In this document: positions 27,016-36,808 of the stretch, in pieces
Layout: each line of letters starts with the position of its first letter
How positions within the stretch are numbered: the stretch's first letter is position 1
Notes under the pieces: generated by a model
What the model was told of the DNA's origin: nothing
Seen by the model: the letters and a program-made list of their open reading frames with translations, nothing else
The model's database searches: none
Translations under genes and position numbers: made by a program
NCBI RefSeq assembly: GCF_900143085.1
Contig: NZ_FRCZ01000001.1
Span: 806,001-870,000, forward strand
Length of the DNA: 64,000 nucleotides
Direction of reading: 5' to 3'
From: Gracilibacillus kekensis
GTDB taxonomy: Bacteria; Bacillota; Bacilli; Bacillales; Amphibacillaceae

Positions 27016-30000
27016 TTAAACTGTTTTTCTGTTTCGAATATACAACAGCAATCCAATTGTGATGATCACTAGACCTACTAATAGGTAATTAAAAATAGAA
27101 GTTGCTGTTTCTGGTAATTCATTGTTCTCTACAGATGAATTTTCTTTTTTAGCATTATCAGATCCAGACTCTTCTTGATCTTGATTAGTTCCTTCATCTG
27201 TACCTGTTTCTTCACCTTTTGTGGATCCATCTGTGTTTCCGCCTTCTCCATTATCTGTCTCAGCACCGTTATTGGTGTCACTATCTTCGTTACCTTCTCC
27301 AGATTCCTCTTCTTCACTTGATTCCATAACAGTAAAAGTAGAGAAGTGAGTAGTAGTTGCAGATACCACACCGTCTTGATAGGTTCCTCCGATTTCTTCC
27401 CATTCTCCTGTTTCAGGATTCAAATAGAAGATTTTAAGCAGGTCAGTGTTTTCAACATCTTTATCTGTAATAGAGAATGTTAGCAGTACACCTTCCGCAT
27501 GGGAAAAATCAGTTATTAGATTTCCACCTTCATTTATGGAAAAGTTATAGACAGCACTTTTTGAGCCATTAACTGCAGGAAGTTTTTCAATAATAATGGA
27601 TGTATCTTGCTCACCACTAAAGATAGATGGCGGAAAATCTAAGGTGACATCTTTCTTTTTAATGGTTAAGGTCGCATTTTTTTCTTTTAATGTTGTGATT
27701 TGGTCGGATGTTAACGAAATTTCAACAGGCTTATTTTCATTAATATCTTCTAATCCTTCTAAGTCAATAGTAACATTTCCATCCATATCCACATTAGTAA
27801 AAATACGATCATCAATTTCTACTTTATTATCTGATACGTTTGGCACAGTAGAAATCCGATCTTCTGAACCATAGATTAATGGATTATTCTCGGTTGTTTC
27901 TAAAGACACGATATAGTTTTCAAGTGCTTCTACATCAACTGGTCCTTCTTCTCGTTCTGATTCAATTGAAGCAAAAGCACCACGAGAAGCTAAATAACTG
28001 TTGGTTGTTAATGTATAAGTGTCTTTCTTTTTAACCTTTTTGCCGTTTGGTAATGTAATCGAGACAACTTTTTCTTTCTTTTGATTATAGCGGTAGCTAA
28101 ACCCTGCTATACTATAATCGGACCCGTTTTTTGAAAGTTGAGCATTTAAAATAGTTTCTAGTTCTTCTCCTGTCACTTCCATTTTCACTAATGTGTTACC
28201 ATGGGTCAGAATTTTTTCCAACGATGAAGTAGTAATGTTACCTTCTAATAATGAAGAACCAATCCCTCCACCATTTGTAACTGCAAAATCACTATCCATC
28301 ACATCTTTCATACTATCTGTGATCAGGTTACCCAAGCCATGATCTCTTCCATTTGTATAGGTGCCGACTAACTCCTGACCATTGTAGCCAATGACGTCTC
28401 CATCCTCTTCTACATCCGGGATCTCATCCGTTTTGGCAATACGACCTTCTGAACCAATCACAAGTGGATTATCCTCTGTTGTTGCTAAATACTTAATATA
28501 ATCCACCGCTGCATCTACATCGACTGGTCCCATCGTTTCATTTGTTCCTAAGTTACTTATTGGACCATCTTGGGTACCGATATAGTTATTGGTTGCTAAT
28601 GTATAAGTTGCTTCTGGATCAATTGGTGTTCCATCTGGAAATGTTATATCTACCACATGCTGGTAATCGTAATTATACGTGTAGTGTAAACCCGACACAC
28701 TATAATCAGAGCCATAGCTTGATAAATTATCATTCAATATTGGAATTAAATCTTTCCCTTTAATATCAACAGACATCACCGTATTGGCAAAAGGTAAAAT
28801 ATTAAATACTTCACCCCATGTTATCGGACCTTCATTTAAGATATCACGAATGCCACCACCATTATGCATTGCAAAATCTGCATCCATGGCCCATTTCATA
28901 CCGTCCGTAATTAAATTACCTAAGCCATGATCTCCATCATTTGTATATTGTCCTTCTAGTTGTTGAGCATTGTATCCAATTACTTCATTTACAATATCTT
29001 CAATCTCCACTGCATATTTATCAAGAATCTCTTTTACTGCTGGATCTGGCTGATAATCGGCTTGGTTAGCAAAAACAATTTCCGCTTCGACATCATGAAT
29101 ATCTTTTGTTTCACGATCAATTTGAATGTCGACATCTGCAAAAGCTTTCCCGTATTCTGATGCTTGAATAATCCATTTATTATCTACAACTGCATCGACT
29201 TCCTGATGGTTGTGTGCCGCAAAAATGATGTCTACTGCATCATCGACATTTCGTGCTAAATCTGCTGATGCGCCTGTTGCAGAATTCCCAGACTGAGTAG
29301 CAGGCATATGTGCTAAGACAACAATCGCTTCGACACCTTGTGCTTGCAAGTCCTCTACTGCATCATTTACTGCTGTTGCTTCATCTGTAAATGCCACATT
29401 TTCTAATGAAGATGGCATCACCATGTTCATTGTTTCTTGTGTATTAACTCCAATAAAACCTACTTCTACTCCATCGACTTCTTTGATTGCATATGGTGGT
29501 AAGTAAGTCTCACCCGTATCTTCCTGAATACAATTGGCACAAAGCATATCAAAATTCATGCCTTGATATCCAGTAGTGCCAAGTCCTTCTGGATGGTCGC
29601 CACCGTTTACCATTCGTTTTAATTCTGCTAATCCTTCGTCAAATTCATGGTTTCCAACTGTCCCGACATCAAAGCCCATTTCATTCATAATTTCTACCGT
29701 TGGCTCGTCTTGTAACAACGCGGAAACTGGGGAACTTCCACCAATCATATCTCCAGCATGGACAAGCAATGTGTTTTCATTTTCCTGTTCTCTTTCTTTA
29801 ATCGCTTGTGCGGTATAATCCATGCGACCATAAACTGCTTCTTCACCAGTTCGATCTAATGTGTATTCCTGATCTATTTTTCCATGGAGATCATTCATAC
29901 TTAAAAGTTGAAGCTCTAGTATCTCTCCTAAAGGTTCTTCAGAGACAGCTGTATAACCCTGTGCTTCTGCTTCTTCTGCACTTGCAAAAAATATCCGTAC

Positions 30001-31614
30001 TTCTACAGGTACTTGTTCATATTCTGTTGGTTCTACATACTCTTTTGTATCCGAGTTTCCAACATAACGATGGAAATCGCCACCTTCTGAGATTGCACGA
30101 TACTCAAAAGGTAATTCTTTTAATGGATTTTCTGGATTCCAAATACCTACTTCTGCATCGATTGCATCTTTTGTAGCTTTTTGATAAGTCTGATAGTTTT
30201 CTTCATCACCGATTGGCCAGATAAAGTAAGAGGTTGCCAACCCTTCTTTCACCATTTGCAAGTTCGTATTGACACCATCTTTATTAATGACTTCCGCTAA
30301 CAAGCGACCGTAATCATCTGTTGGCTGCTCACCGATTTTCAATGTAACCTGATCGCCTTCTTGTAATAATTCCTGTAAACGTGCTGTCGCATTTGCTCCA
30401 TGTTCTTTTTGATTCGCTTCATCGACACCGTTAGCTCCGGCTACATTCGTTTCAGGTGTATCCATATTAACGAAGCGAACCCGGTCTGCTCCTAAAACAG
30501 GCTTTTCTAAACGAATCGTATCACCATCTGAAACATAACGAACCGTAGATGTATATTCGCCACTTGCACTCGGTGCTTCCGGCTGTTCTTCTGATGCCAT
30601 AAAATCGTTAATAGATCTTGTTACTAGTTGATAGCTATTGTAATGACTTAAAATTGCTGTAATATCATACCATTTTCCTTCATTTAGTTCAGAAAGGTCT
30701 AATGTCCCTTCCATCACTCTTAAGGTGGTACTATTAAAATCACTATCTATAAAAGATAAGTTATAACCACCACCAGCAGGACTGGATGGAATATCTTCAA
30801 GATAACCATTCACAGAAACCAATTGTCCTTCTAACGGTTCTGCAACAGTTTCATCAGCTAAATCTGATAATTCAACAGATGTTGCTGCAGGTATTGCTTC
30901 ACCTTCTGCTAGAATTTCAATATCTGATCCACTATTTGGGATAATTTCTTTTAATCCATTGTAGGTATCTAGCTCTCCAGTGATGATAATCCGATCGCCT
31001 TCATTTAATTCAGGTAAATCTGATCCATCAAACGCAAAAATATTAATACCTGCTGTCTCATCTTGTATGTACGTCGATAGTTGATCACCGGATGGATCTG
31101 CTAAGTTATCTGCAGTTACAACACCCTCGATTGTAACACTTGTTCCATCTGGTTGTTGACGTGCTTCTGCAATTGTCTGGCCTTGTGGCGTTTCTCCTTC
31201 ATTAACATCTCCGTCTGCAAATTCAATACTTGTCACAAATTCAATTGCTTCTTGATTTGAATACTCATCCCTTGTTCCCGTTACTATAACCTTTTTCCCA
31301 ATCGCTTCTTCATTCAATTCGGGACTAAACATCTCTCGCTGATCGGCTTCTAGCTTTACAATAATAGTTGCTGCTTCATCATTGTTTTCATCTGCCACTT
31401 TAATCGCATATTGACTATTAAAGGGCGCTACGATATAACCTTTTACTGTAACCTCTGTACCCTGATTTTCTGATAATGCTTGCGATACAGAAATAGACGT
31501 TGTCTCTTCTGCCTGAATTTGCATAACAGGCATAAATGCGCTCGATAATTGATTAAAAACCAGTACGATTGCTAATAATAAACTGGCTCTCATTACATGT
31601 TTTTGACGTTTCAA
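27016..31614 (-). CDS. yhcR: Cell-wall-anchored multidomain nuclease / 5'-nucleotidase (YhcR-like)
   Basis: 1532 residues. Signal peptide (1-35); repeated OB-fold-like domains (about 40-340); a thermonuclease domain (about 355-495) with catalytic Arg380, Glu388 and Arg437 in RVRFVNMDTPET and DDYGRLL. Next a metallophosphoesterase domain (about 565-870; NDLHG, GDMIGG, GNHEFDEG, AHNHQE), then two 5'-nucleotidase C-terminal domains, each with a GHDHGLGNLITD-like block and NGGGI. A polar Glu/Asp/Thr linker and the sortase signal LPETA (from 1500), membrane span and RNRK tail end the protein. Degrades extracellular nucleic acid to nucleosides and phosphate. Longer than B. subtilis YhcR (about 1217), mainly by the duplicated domain. 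A PhoP-box-like repeat lies upstream. Confidence 0.93.
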   Translation of the reverse strand: MKRQKHVMRASLLLAIVLVFNQLSSAFMPVMQIQAEETTSISVSQALSENQGTEVTVKGYIVAPFNSQYAIKVADENNDEAATIIVKLEADQREMFSPELNEEAIGKKVIVTGTRDEYSNQEAIEFVTSIEFADGDVNEGETPQGQTIAEARQQPDGTSVTIEGVVTADNLADPSGDQLSTYIQDETAGINIFAFDGSDLPELNEGDRIIITGELDTYNGLKEIIPNSGSDIEILAEGEAIPAATSVELSDLADETVAEPLEGQLVSVNGYLEDIPSSPAGGGYNLSFIDSDFNSTTLRVMEGTLDLSELNEGKWYDITAILSHYNSYQLVTRSINDFMASEEQPEAPSASGEYTSTVRYVSDGDTIRLEKPVLGADRVRFVNMDTPETNVAGANGVDEANQKEHGANATARLQELLQEGDQVTLKIGEQPTDDYGRLLAEVINKDGVNTNLQMVKEGLATSYFIWPIGDEENYQTYQKATKDAIDAEVGIWNPENPLKELPFEYRAISEGGDFHRYVGNSDTKEYVEPTEYEQVPVEVRIFFASAEEAEAQGYTAVSEEPLGEILELQLLSMNDLHGKIDQEYTLDRTGEEAVYGRMDYTAQAIKEREQENENTLLVHAGDMIGGSSPVSALLQDEPTVEIMNEMGFDVGTVGNHEFDEGLAELKRMVNGGDHPEGLGTTGYQGMNFDMLCANCIQEDTGETYLPPYAIKEVDGVEVGFIGVNTQETMNMVMPSSLENVAFTDEATAVNDAVEDLQAQGVEAIVVLAHMPATQSGNSATGASADLARNVDDAVDIIFAAHNHQEVDAVVDNKWIIQASEYGKAFADVDIQIDRETKDIHDVEAEIVFANQADYQPDPAVKEILDKYAVEIEDIVNEVIGYNAQQLEGQYTNDGDHGLGNLITDGMKWAMDADFAMHNGGGIRDILNEGPITWGEVFNILPFANTVMSVDIKGKDLIPILNDNLSSYGSDYSVSGLHYTYNYDYQHVVDITFPDGTPIDPEATYTLATNNYIGTQDGPISNLGTNETMGPVDVDAAVDYIKYLATTEDNPLVIGSEGRIAKTDEIPDVEEDGDVIGYNGQELVGTYTNGRDHGLGNLITDSMKDVMDSDFAVTNGGGIGSSLLEGNITTSSLEKILTHGNTLVKMEVTGEELETILNAQLSKNGSDYSIAGFSYRYNQKKEKVVSITLPNGKKVKKKDTYTLTTNSYLASRGAFASIESEREEGPVDVEALENYIVSLETTENNPLIYGSEDRISTVPNVSDNKVEIDDRIFTNVDMDGNVTIDLEGLEDINENKPVEISLTSDQITTLKEKNATLTIKKKDVTLDFPPSIFSGEQDTSIIIEKLPAVNGSKSAVYNFSINEGGNLITDFSHAEGVLLTFSITDKDVENTDLLKIFYLNPETGEWEEIGGTYQDGVVSATTTHFSTFTVMESSEEEESGEGNEDSDTNNGAETDNGEGGNTDGSTKGEETGTDEGTNQDQEESGSDNAKKENSSVENNELPETATSIFNYLLVGLVIITIGLLLYIRNRKTV

Positions 31615-31668
31615 TGTTTTTCCTCCCTGTATTCTAACTTGCTTACCTCTTCATACTAGCAAGTAAAA

Positions 31669-31716
31669 ATATTAATTGATTAAACAGATAGTAAAGAGTT
31701 TGTTAATTTCTGTTAA
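31669..31716 (-). promoter_or_regulatory. Candidate PhoP box and -10 of the yhcR-like gene
   Basis: Minus strand: TTAACA (5' end at 31716), TTAACA (31706), TTTACT (31695) and TTTAAT (31684), spaced 10, 11 and 11 nt, then TAATAT at 31669-31674. Direct TTAACA-like repeats about every 11 nt are the layout of PhoP-activated promoters in B. subtilis. A phosphate-starvation response suits an extracellular nuclease. Confidence 0.55.
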
Positions 31717-31742
31717 TGTAATTATTAAAAACAGTTACATTA
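31714..31742. repeat. 8-bp inverted repeat in the yhcR-galK divergent region
   Basis: TAATGTAA (31714-31721) and TTACATTA (31735-31742), 13 nt apart, just upstream of the galK promoter. It could be an operator for galKETM; no regulator gene is adjacent. Confidence 0.35.
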
Positions 31743-31748
31743 TTTTTC

Positions 31749-31777
31749 TTGTAACCGTCACTAAAATGACGTACAAT
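31749..31777 (+). promoter_or_regulatory. Promoter of galKETM
   Basis: TTGTAA (31749-31754), 17-nt spacer, TACAAT (31772-31777). The spacer contains a short palindrome, CGTCA...TGACG. Confidence 0.7.
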
Positions 31778-31834
31778 GTCCTTAGTAAATTAATTTAATT
31801 AAGTCGATAATTTATATTAAAGGAGGAATATAGA

Positions 31835-33007
31835 ATGGATATAAATAAACTGAAGAACAAATTTCAAGATACGTTTCAAACAAAGGTGCAACCAAGGGCT
31901 TTCTTTGCGCCAGGACGTATTAATTTAATTGGAGAGCACACAGACTATAATGGTGGTCATGTTTTTCCGGCAGCTATTTCTTTCGGGACTTATGCTATTG
32001 CCACACCGCGAACAGACAACAAAATACGCTTTTATTCTGACAATTTTCCCGAAAAAGGTATATTAGAAAGCAGTTTAGATGATCTTGCTTACAAAAATGA
32101 GGATGATTGGACGAATTTTCCTAAAGGAATGATATTGTACTTGAAAGAAGAAGGTTATGACATTCCAACAGGATTTGATGTATTATTTTACGGAAATATT
32201 CCGAATGGGGCTGGCTTATCATCTTCTGCCTCAATTGAACTTGTCACAGGGGTTCTTTTAGAAAACTTGTATCAACTTGATATCGATCGTATTCGCCTAG
32301 TGCAAATTGGTCAAAAAGTTGAAAATCAATATATTGGTGTGAACAGTGGAATCATGGATCAATTTGCAGTTGGGATGGGAAAACAAGATCACGCCATGTT
32401 GTTAGACTGTGATACGTTAAATTACGAATATGCTCCAATTAAATTAGAAAATCATGATATCATTATCATAAATACCAATAAACGAAGAGAATTAGCAGAT
32501 TCTAAATATAACGAACGACGTAGCCAATGTGAGGCTGCCTTAGCAGACTTACAAACACAATTGGATATCGGGAGCTTAGGAGAGCTAACGCCAGAGCAAT
32601 TTGAAGCAAACCGTTCCTTAATCAAAGATCGAACGAATCAGCAACGGGCAAAACACGCGGTTTACGAAAATGCGCGCACTATTGAAGCCCTTCAAAAGCT
32701 TCAGTCAGGTGATTTAGAAAGGTTTGGAGAATTAGTGAATCAATCACATATTTCTTTACGAGATGACTATGAGGTTACCGGTATTGAGTTAGACACAATT
32801 GCCCAAACCGCATGGCAACAAAAAGGTGTCATCGGTGCACGAATGACAGGGGCTGGATTTGGTGGTTGCGCCATTGCGATTGTAGAAAAATCAGAAGTAC
32901 AAGATGTGAAAACAGCTATTCAACAAGCATATGAAGACGAAATTGGCTATGCACCAACCTTCTATGTAGCAGCAATTGGCGACGGTGCAAAAGAAATTTC
33001 AAACTAA
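31835..33007 (+). CDS. galK: Galactokinase
   Basis: 390 residues, GHMP kinase. Phosphorylates alpha-D-galactose at C1. The galactokinase signature GRINLIGEHTDYNGG (about 29-43), the ATP loop PNGAGLSSSAS and the C-terminal MTGAGFGGCAI motif are intact. AAAGGAGGAATATAGA leads into the ATG. First gene of the Leloir operon galK-galE-galT-galM. Confidence 0.97.
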   Translation: MDINKLKNKFQDTFQTKVQPRAFFAPGRINLIGEHTDYNGGHVFPAAISFGTYAIATPRTDNKIRFYSDNFPEKGILESSLDDLAYKNEDDWTNFPKGMILYLKEEGYDIPTGFDVLFYGNIPNGAGLSSSASIELVTGVLLENLYQLDIDRIRLVQIGQKVENQYIGVNSGIMDQFAVGMGKQDHAMLLDCDTLNYEYAPIKLENHDIIIINTNKRRELADSKYNERRSQCEAALADLQTQLDIGSLGELTPEQFEANRSLIKDRTNQQRAKHAVYENARTIEALQKLQSGDLERFGELVNQSHISLRDDYEVTGIELDTIAQTAWQQKGVIGARMTGAGFGGCAIAIVEKSEVQDVKTAIQQAYEDEIGYAPTFYVAAIGDGAKEISN

Positions 33008-33021
33008 GGAGGAGTTTAATT

Positions 33022-34017
33022 ATGCGTATTTTAGTATTAGGTGGAGCAGGTTATATCGGTTCACATGCAGTATATCAATTAATCGATCAAGGTAATGAAG
33101 TGGTTGTCATCGATAACTTATTAACGGGACACCAAAAAGCAATTCATCCAGAAGTAACGTTTTATAATGGAGATATTCGAGACATCGAATTTTTACGTGA
33201 AGTATTCTCCCATGAAAAAATCGATGGTGTCATTCATTTTGCTGCCAATTCGTTGGTTGGTGAATCGATGGAAGACCCTCTTAAATATTTTGATAACAAT
33301 GTTTATGGTACGCAGGTATTACTACAGGCAATGACTGAATTTGATATTAAAAATATTGTCTTTTCTTCTACAGCGGCAACATATGGAGAACCAGAACAAG
33401 TACCAATTACCGAAACGATGCCAACACAACCGACCAATACGTACGGTGAAACAAAATTAACGATGGAAAAAATGATGAAATGGACAGAAGCAGCTCATGA
33501 TATTCGTTATGTCTCGCTTCGTTACTTTAATGTCGCTGGTGCACGTGGTACCGGTGAAATCGGGGAAGATCATCGCCCGGAAACACACTTAATTCCAATC
33601 GTATTACAAGTAGCTTTAAATCAAAGGGAACATATCTCCATCTTTGGTGATGACTATAATACACCAGATGGTACTTGTATTCGTGACTATATCCATGTCG
33701 AAGATTTAATTGATGCTCATATTTTAGCACTTAACTATTTAAAAGCGGGTGGCGACAGTAATGTCTTCAACCTTGGAAGCAGTCAAGGATTCTCTGTTAA
33801 AGAAATCATTGATGCAGCTCGTCAGGTTACTAAACATGACATTCCTGCAAAAGTAGCGCCTCGTAGAGCTGGAGACCCTAGTACCTTAATTGCGGCATCT
33901 GATAAAGCAAAACGCATACTCGGATGGAACCCAACCAGAACAGATATCGATCGAATTATCCAAGATGCATGGAATTGGCATCAAGCGAATCCTAATGGTT
34001 ACAACGAGGAGGAGTAA
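33022..34017 (+). CDS. galE: UDP-glucose 4-epimerase
   Basis: 331 residues, short-chain dehydrogenase fold. Interconverts UDP-galactose and UDP-glucose. NAD motif GGAGYIGSH (7-15), catalytic Tyr and Lys in NTYGETK, and the serine region FSSTAATYG. GGAGG precedes the ATG; 14 nt after galK and 2 nt before galT. Confidence 0.97.
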   Translation: MRILVLGGAGYIGSHAVYQLIDQGNEVVVIDNLLTGHQKAIHPEVTFYNGDIRDIEFLREVFSHEKIDGVIHFAANSLVGESMEDPLKYFDNNVYGTQVLLQAMTEFDIKNIVFSSTAATYGEPEQVPITETMPTQPTNTYGETKLTMEKMMKWTEAAHDIRYVSLRYFNVAGARGTGEIGEDHRPETHLIPIVLQVALNQREHISIFGDDYNTPDGTCIRDYIHVEDLIDAHILALNYLKAGGDSNVFNLGSSQGFSVKEIIDAARQVTKHDIPAKVAPRRAGDPSTLIAASDKAKRILGWNPTRTDIDRIIQDAWNWHQANPNGYNEEE

Positions 34018-34019
34018 AC

Positions 34020-35513
34020 ATGGTAAACCATTCATCTTTAGTGGAGACACTTGTAGAAAAGGCGATTGACAAAAAGTTAATACAAGCCAGTGATCAAATC
34101 TATGCGCGTAATCAAATCCTGGGGCTTTTAGGTATCGCAAACTATCAGAAAGAGACTGCACGTAGTGATCAGGACATTCCAGATGTATTAGACATCTTAG
34201 CAGACGATGCCGTTGATAGAGGACTAATCGAAGACCTGCTCGATGAACGCGAACAATTAACAGCCAAAATAATGGATGTTTTTATCTCAAAACCATCCGA
34301 AATAAATGAAGCATTTTACAGAAACTATCAAGATTCACCGGTTAAAGCAACCGACTATTTCTATCAATTAAGTAAAGATAGCAACTATATTCAAACAAAA
34401 AGAATTGCCAATAACATTCAGTTTAAAACTGCATCCCCTTATGGTGACTTAGACATTACCATTAACTTATCAAAACCAGAGAAAGATCCAGAACAAATTA
34501 AACGTGAAAAAGAAATGAAGCAGGATGTTGCATATCCTAAGTGTCTGCTATGTGCGGAAAATGAAGGATATGTCGGACGTATTGGTCACCCTGCCCGTTC
34601 CAATCATCGTATCATTGAGGTGCCGTTAGAAGATGAAGAATGGTTTCTACAATATTCACCATATGTTTATTACAATGAGCATAGTATCGTGTTTGCCAAA
34701 GAACACCGACCAATGAAAATTAACCGTGATTCTTTTGCTCGACTAACTGCTTTTGTAGAAAAGTTCCCACATTACTTTATCGGTTCTAATGCAGACTTAC
34801 CAATTGTTGGCGGTAGTATATTGTCACACGATCATTATCAAGGTGGACACTATACATTTGCGATGACAAATGCAGAAGAGGAATTCCATTTCACATTGGA
34901 TAACTTTGCTGATGTCGAAGCTGTTGTTGTAAAGTGGCCACTATCTGTAATTCGCTTACGTCATTCGAACCGTAACAAACTTGTAGATGCAGCAGATTAC
35001 ATTTTACAAAAGTGGCGTAATTACAGTGATCCTGAAGCAGATATCCTTGCTTATTCTAAAGACACACCGCACAACACAATCACACCAATTGCTCGCATGC
35101 GTGGTGGTCTATTTGAAATCGATCTAGTATTACGTAATAACCGGACATCAACAGAACATCCAATGGGTATTTTTCATCCACATGACGATGTTCATCATAT
35201 TAAAAAAGAAAATATCGGTTTAATTGAAGTAATGGGTCTAGCCGTACTTCCTCCTCGTTTAAAAGATGAACTATCAGATATTAAAAAATATCTCCTGGGT
35301 GAAAAGGTAACGGTTGCAGAATATCATCTCGATTGGGTACAATCAATAAAAGAGAAGCATAAAAACATTACAGAACAAAACGCAGAAGTAATCGTTGAAA
35401 ACGAATTAGGCAAAAAATTCGCACGCGTTCTAGAAGATGCTGGCGTGTATAAAACAGATAAAGCTGGACGCCTGGCATTCAAACGTTTTTTAGCAAATCT
35501 TAATGAGGCATAA
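34020..35513 (+). CDS. galT: Galactose-1-phosphate uridylyltransferase, class II
   Basis: 497 residues, the long Firmicutes class, unlike the roughly 350-residue E. coli enzyme. Swaps UMP between UDP-glucose and galactose 1-phosphate. The active-site block GGSILSHDHYQGGHY and PYVYYNEHSIVF are typical. The gene starts 2 nt after the galE stop; ribosome site GAGGAGG lies in the end of galE. Confidence 0.96.
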   Translation: MVNHSSLVETLVEKAIDKKLIQASDQIYARNQILGLLGIANYQKETARSDQDIPDVLDILADDAVDRGLIEDLLDEREQLTAKIMDVFISKPSEINEAFYRNYQDSPVKATDYFYQLSKDSNYIQTKRIANNIQFKTASPYGDLDITINLSKPEKDPEQIKREKEMKQDVAYPKCLLCAENEGYVGRIGHPARSNHRIIEVPLEDEEWFLQYSPYVYYNEHSIVFAKEHRPMKINRDSFARLTAFVEKFPHYFIGSNADLPIVGGSILSHDHYQGGHYTFAMTNAEEEFHFTLDNFADVEAVVVKWPLSVIRLRHSNRNKLVDAADYILQKWRNYSDPEADILAYSKDTPHNTITPIARMRGGLFEIDLVLRNNRTSTEHPMGIFHPHDDVHHIKKENIGLIEVMGLAVLPPRLKDELSDIKKYLLGEKVTVAEYHLDWVQSIKEKHKNITEQNAEVIVENELGKKFARVLEDAGVYKTDKAGRLAFKRFLANLNEA

Positions 35514-35531
35514 GTAGGAGGAACCGAGCAA

Positions 35532-36578
35532 ATGGAAGTAATAACAGACGTAATAAAAGTACAAGATCAGCAGTGGAAAGAATTCACATTAGTAAATGAC
35601 AATGGAATGGCGGTTTCTATTCTTGACTTTGGTGGCATTATTACCAAAATATTAGCACCGGACCGTGATGGAAAACTAGAAAATGTTGTTGTAGGTTTTG
35701 AAAATTATCAAGATTACCTCGTTAATCCTGGCTACTTTGGGGCATTAATTGGTCGTGTTGCTGGTCGAATTGAAAATGCCCAATTTGAAATCGATGGTAA
35801 GCCTTATACGCTTCCTAAAAATGAAGGAGAGCATCATTTACATGGTGGAAATCCAGGTTTCCATAATACCATATGGACAGTTGTTCCTTTTGAAAATAAT
35901 GAAGAAGTAGGCTTAACGCTTACCCTTGAAAGTAAAGATTTAGAAAATGGATATCCCGGTAACTTGCGAATGACTGTTACGTATACGTTAAATAACGATA
36001 ATGCCTTTACGATTACCTATGAAGGCGTTTCTGATCAAAAAACGGTGTTAACAAGCACGAACCACTCTTACTTTAACTTGAGCGGCAACTTGAAGTCAGA
36101 TATTCAAGATCATCAAATTACATTAGATAGCAGTAAATTTGTTGAACTTGACGAAGAATTAATTCCAACCGGAACTATTCTCGATGTCGATAATACAACA
36201 TATGACTTCCGAAATGGCCGTCCGATGAAAGATGGCGTAACATCTGAGTTCAAGCAAAACTTAGTCGCAAATCATGGTTATGATCATTACTTTATTTTCG
36301 ATCATAATAAAAAAGAAAGTGCGATCGTTCGAGAAGAAACGAGTGGTAGACAACTAACGGTTGTAACAGACCAGCCAGGTGTAGTCATGTATACCTCTAA
36401 CAATCTATCTGAAGGTTTGAAATTACGCGAGCGTGATTCTGCACAGTATCTAGGACTATGTTTAGAAACGCAAGGATCACCCGCGTCGATCCATCATGAA
36501 GGCTTCCCATCGATTTGGTTGGATAAAGATGAAAAATATTTTGCCAAAACTACTTTTATTTTTGATACAATAGAGTAG
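35532..36578 (+). CDS. galM: Aldose 1-epimerase (mutarotase)
   Basis: 348 residues, galactose mutarotase fold. Converts beta- to alpha-galactose, the GalK substrate. Catalytic His and Glu regions are visible: EHHLHGGNPGFHNTIW, NHSYFNLSG and CLETQGSPAS. AGGAGG precedes the ATG. Final gene of the Leloir operon. Beta-galactosidases encoded nearby release the beta anomer it acts on. Confidence 0.95.
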   Translation: MEVITDVIKVQDQQWKEFTLVNDNGMAVSILDFGGIITKILAPDRDGKLENVVVGFENYQDYLVNPGYFGALIGRVAGRIENAQFEIDGKPYTLPKNEGEHHLHGGNPGFHNTIWTVVPFENNEEVGLTLTLESKDLENGYPGNLRMTVTYTLNNDNAFTITYEGVSDQKTVLTSTNHSYFNLSGNLKSDIQDHQITLDSSKFVELDEELIPTGTILDVDNTTYDFRNGRPMKDGVTSEFKQNLVANHGYDHYFIFDHNKKESAIVREETSGRQLTVVTDQPGVVMYTSNNLSEGLKLRERDSAQYLGLCLETQGSPASIHHEGFPSIWLDKDEKYFAKTTFIFDTIE

Positions 36579-36632
36579 ATTGTGTTATTAAAGCATAATA
36601 GTAGGTCAAAAAGATAATAGCAGGTATAATAG

Positions 36633-36667
36633 AAAAAGCGCTCTTCACCTTGAGGAGAGTGCTTTTT
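36633..36667 (+). terminator. Terminator of galKETM
   Basis: AAAAAGCGCTCTTC pairs with GGAGAGTGCTTTTT (two wobble pairs) around ACCTTGA, ending in T5. Confidence 0.85.
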
Positions 36668-36675
36668 CGCGCTAT

Positions 36676-36723
36676 TATCAATATATTGTGACAATCAGAA
36701 TTATGGACCACTAGATATTGATT
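36676..36723. promoter_or_regulatory. Two NrdR-box-like sites upstream of nrdJ
   Basis: CAATATATTGTG (36679-36690) fits the NrdR core CwAtATaTwGtg. A weaker copy, CTAGATATTGAT, starts at 36711. The two are 32 nt apart, about three helical turns, which is the usual pairing of NrdR boxes before ribonucleotide reductase genes. NrdR itself is not in the window. No cobalamin riboswitch fits in the 140 nt between terminator and gene. Confidence 0.65.
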
Positions 36724-36808
36724 ATATTAGATGATTCTGATAAGCTATAAAGGAACTAATCTTGGTATTCATTTATTTTTTGACATAGATAAAGGAGGCA
36801 ATCCATCC

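Noticed and set aside
30000-30180. Long overlapping plus-strand frames opposite the yhcR-like gene
   Set aside because: Leu/His-rich translations typical of antisense shadows of acidic coding sequence; no ribosome sites.
36668-36808. Cobalamin riboswitch before nrdJ
   Set aside because: Only about 140 nt are available and no B12-box (GCCACTG-like) sequence is present.
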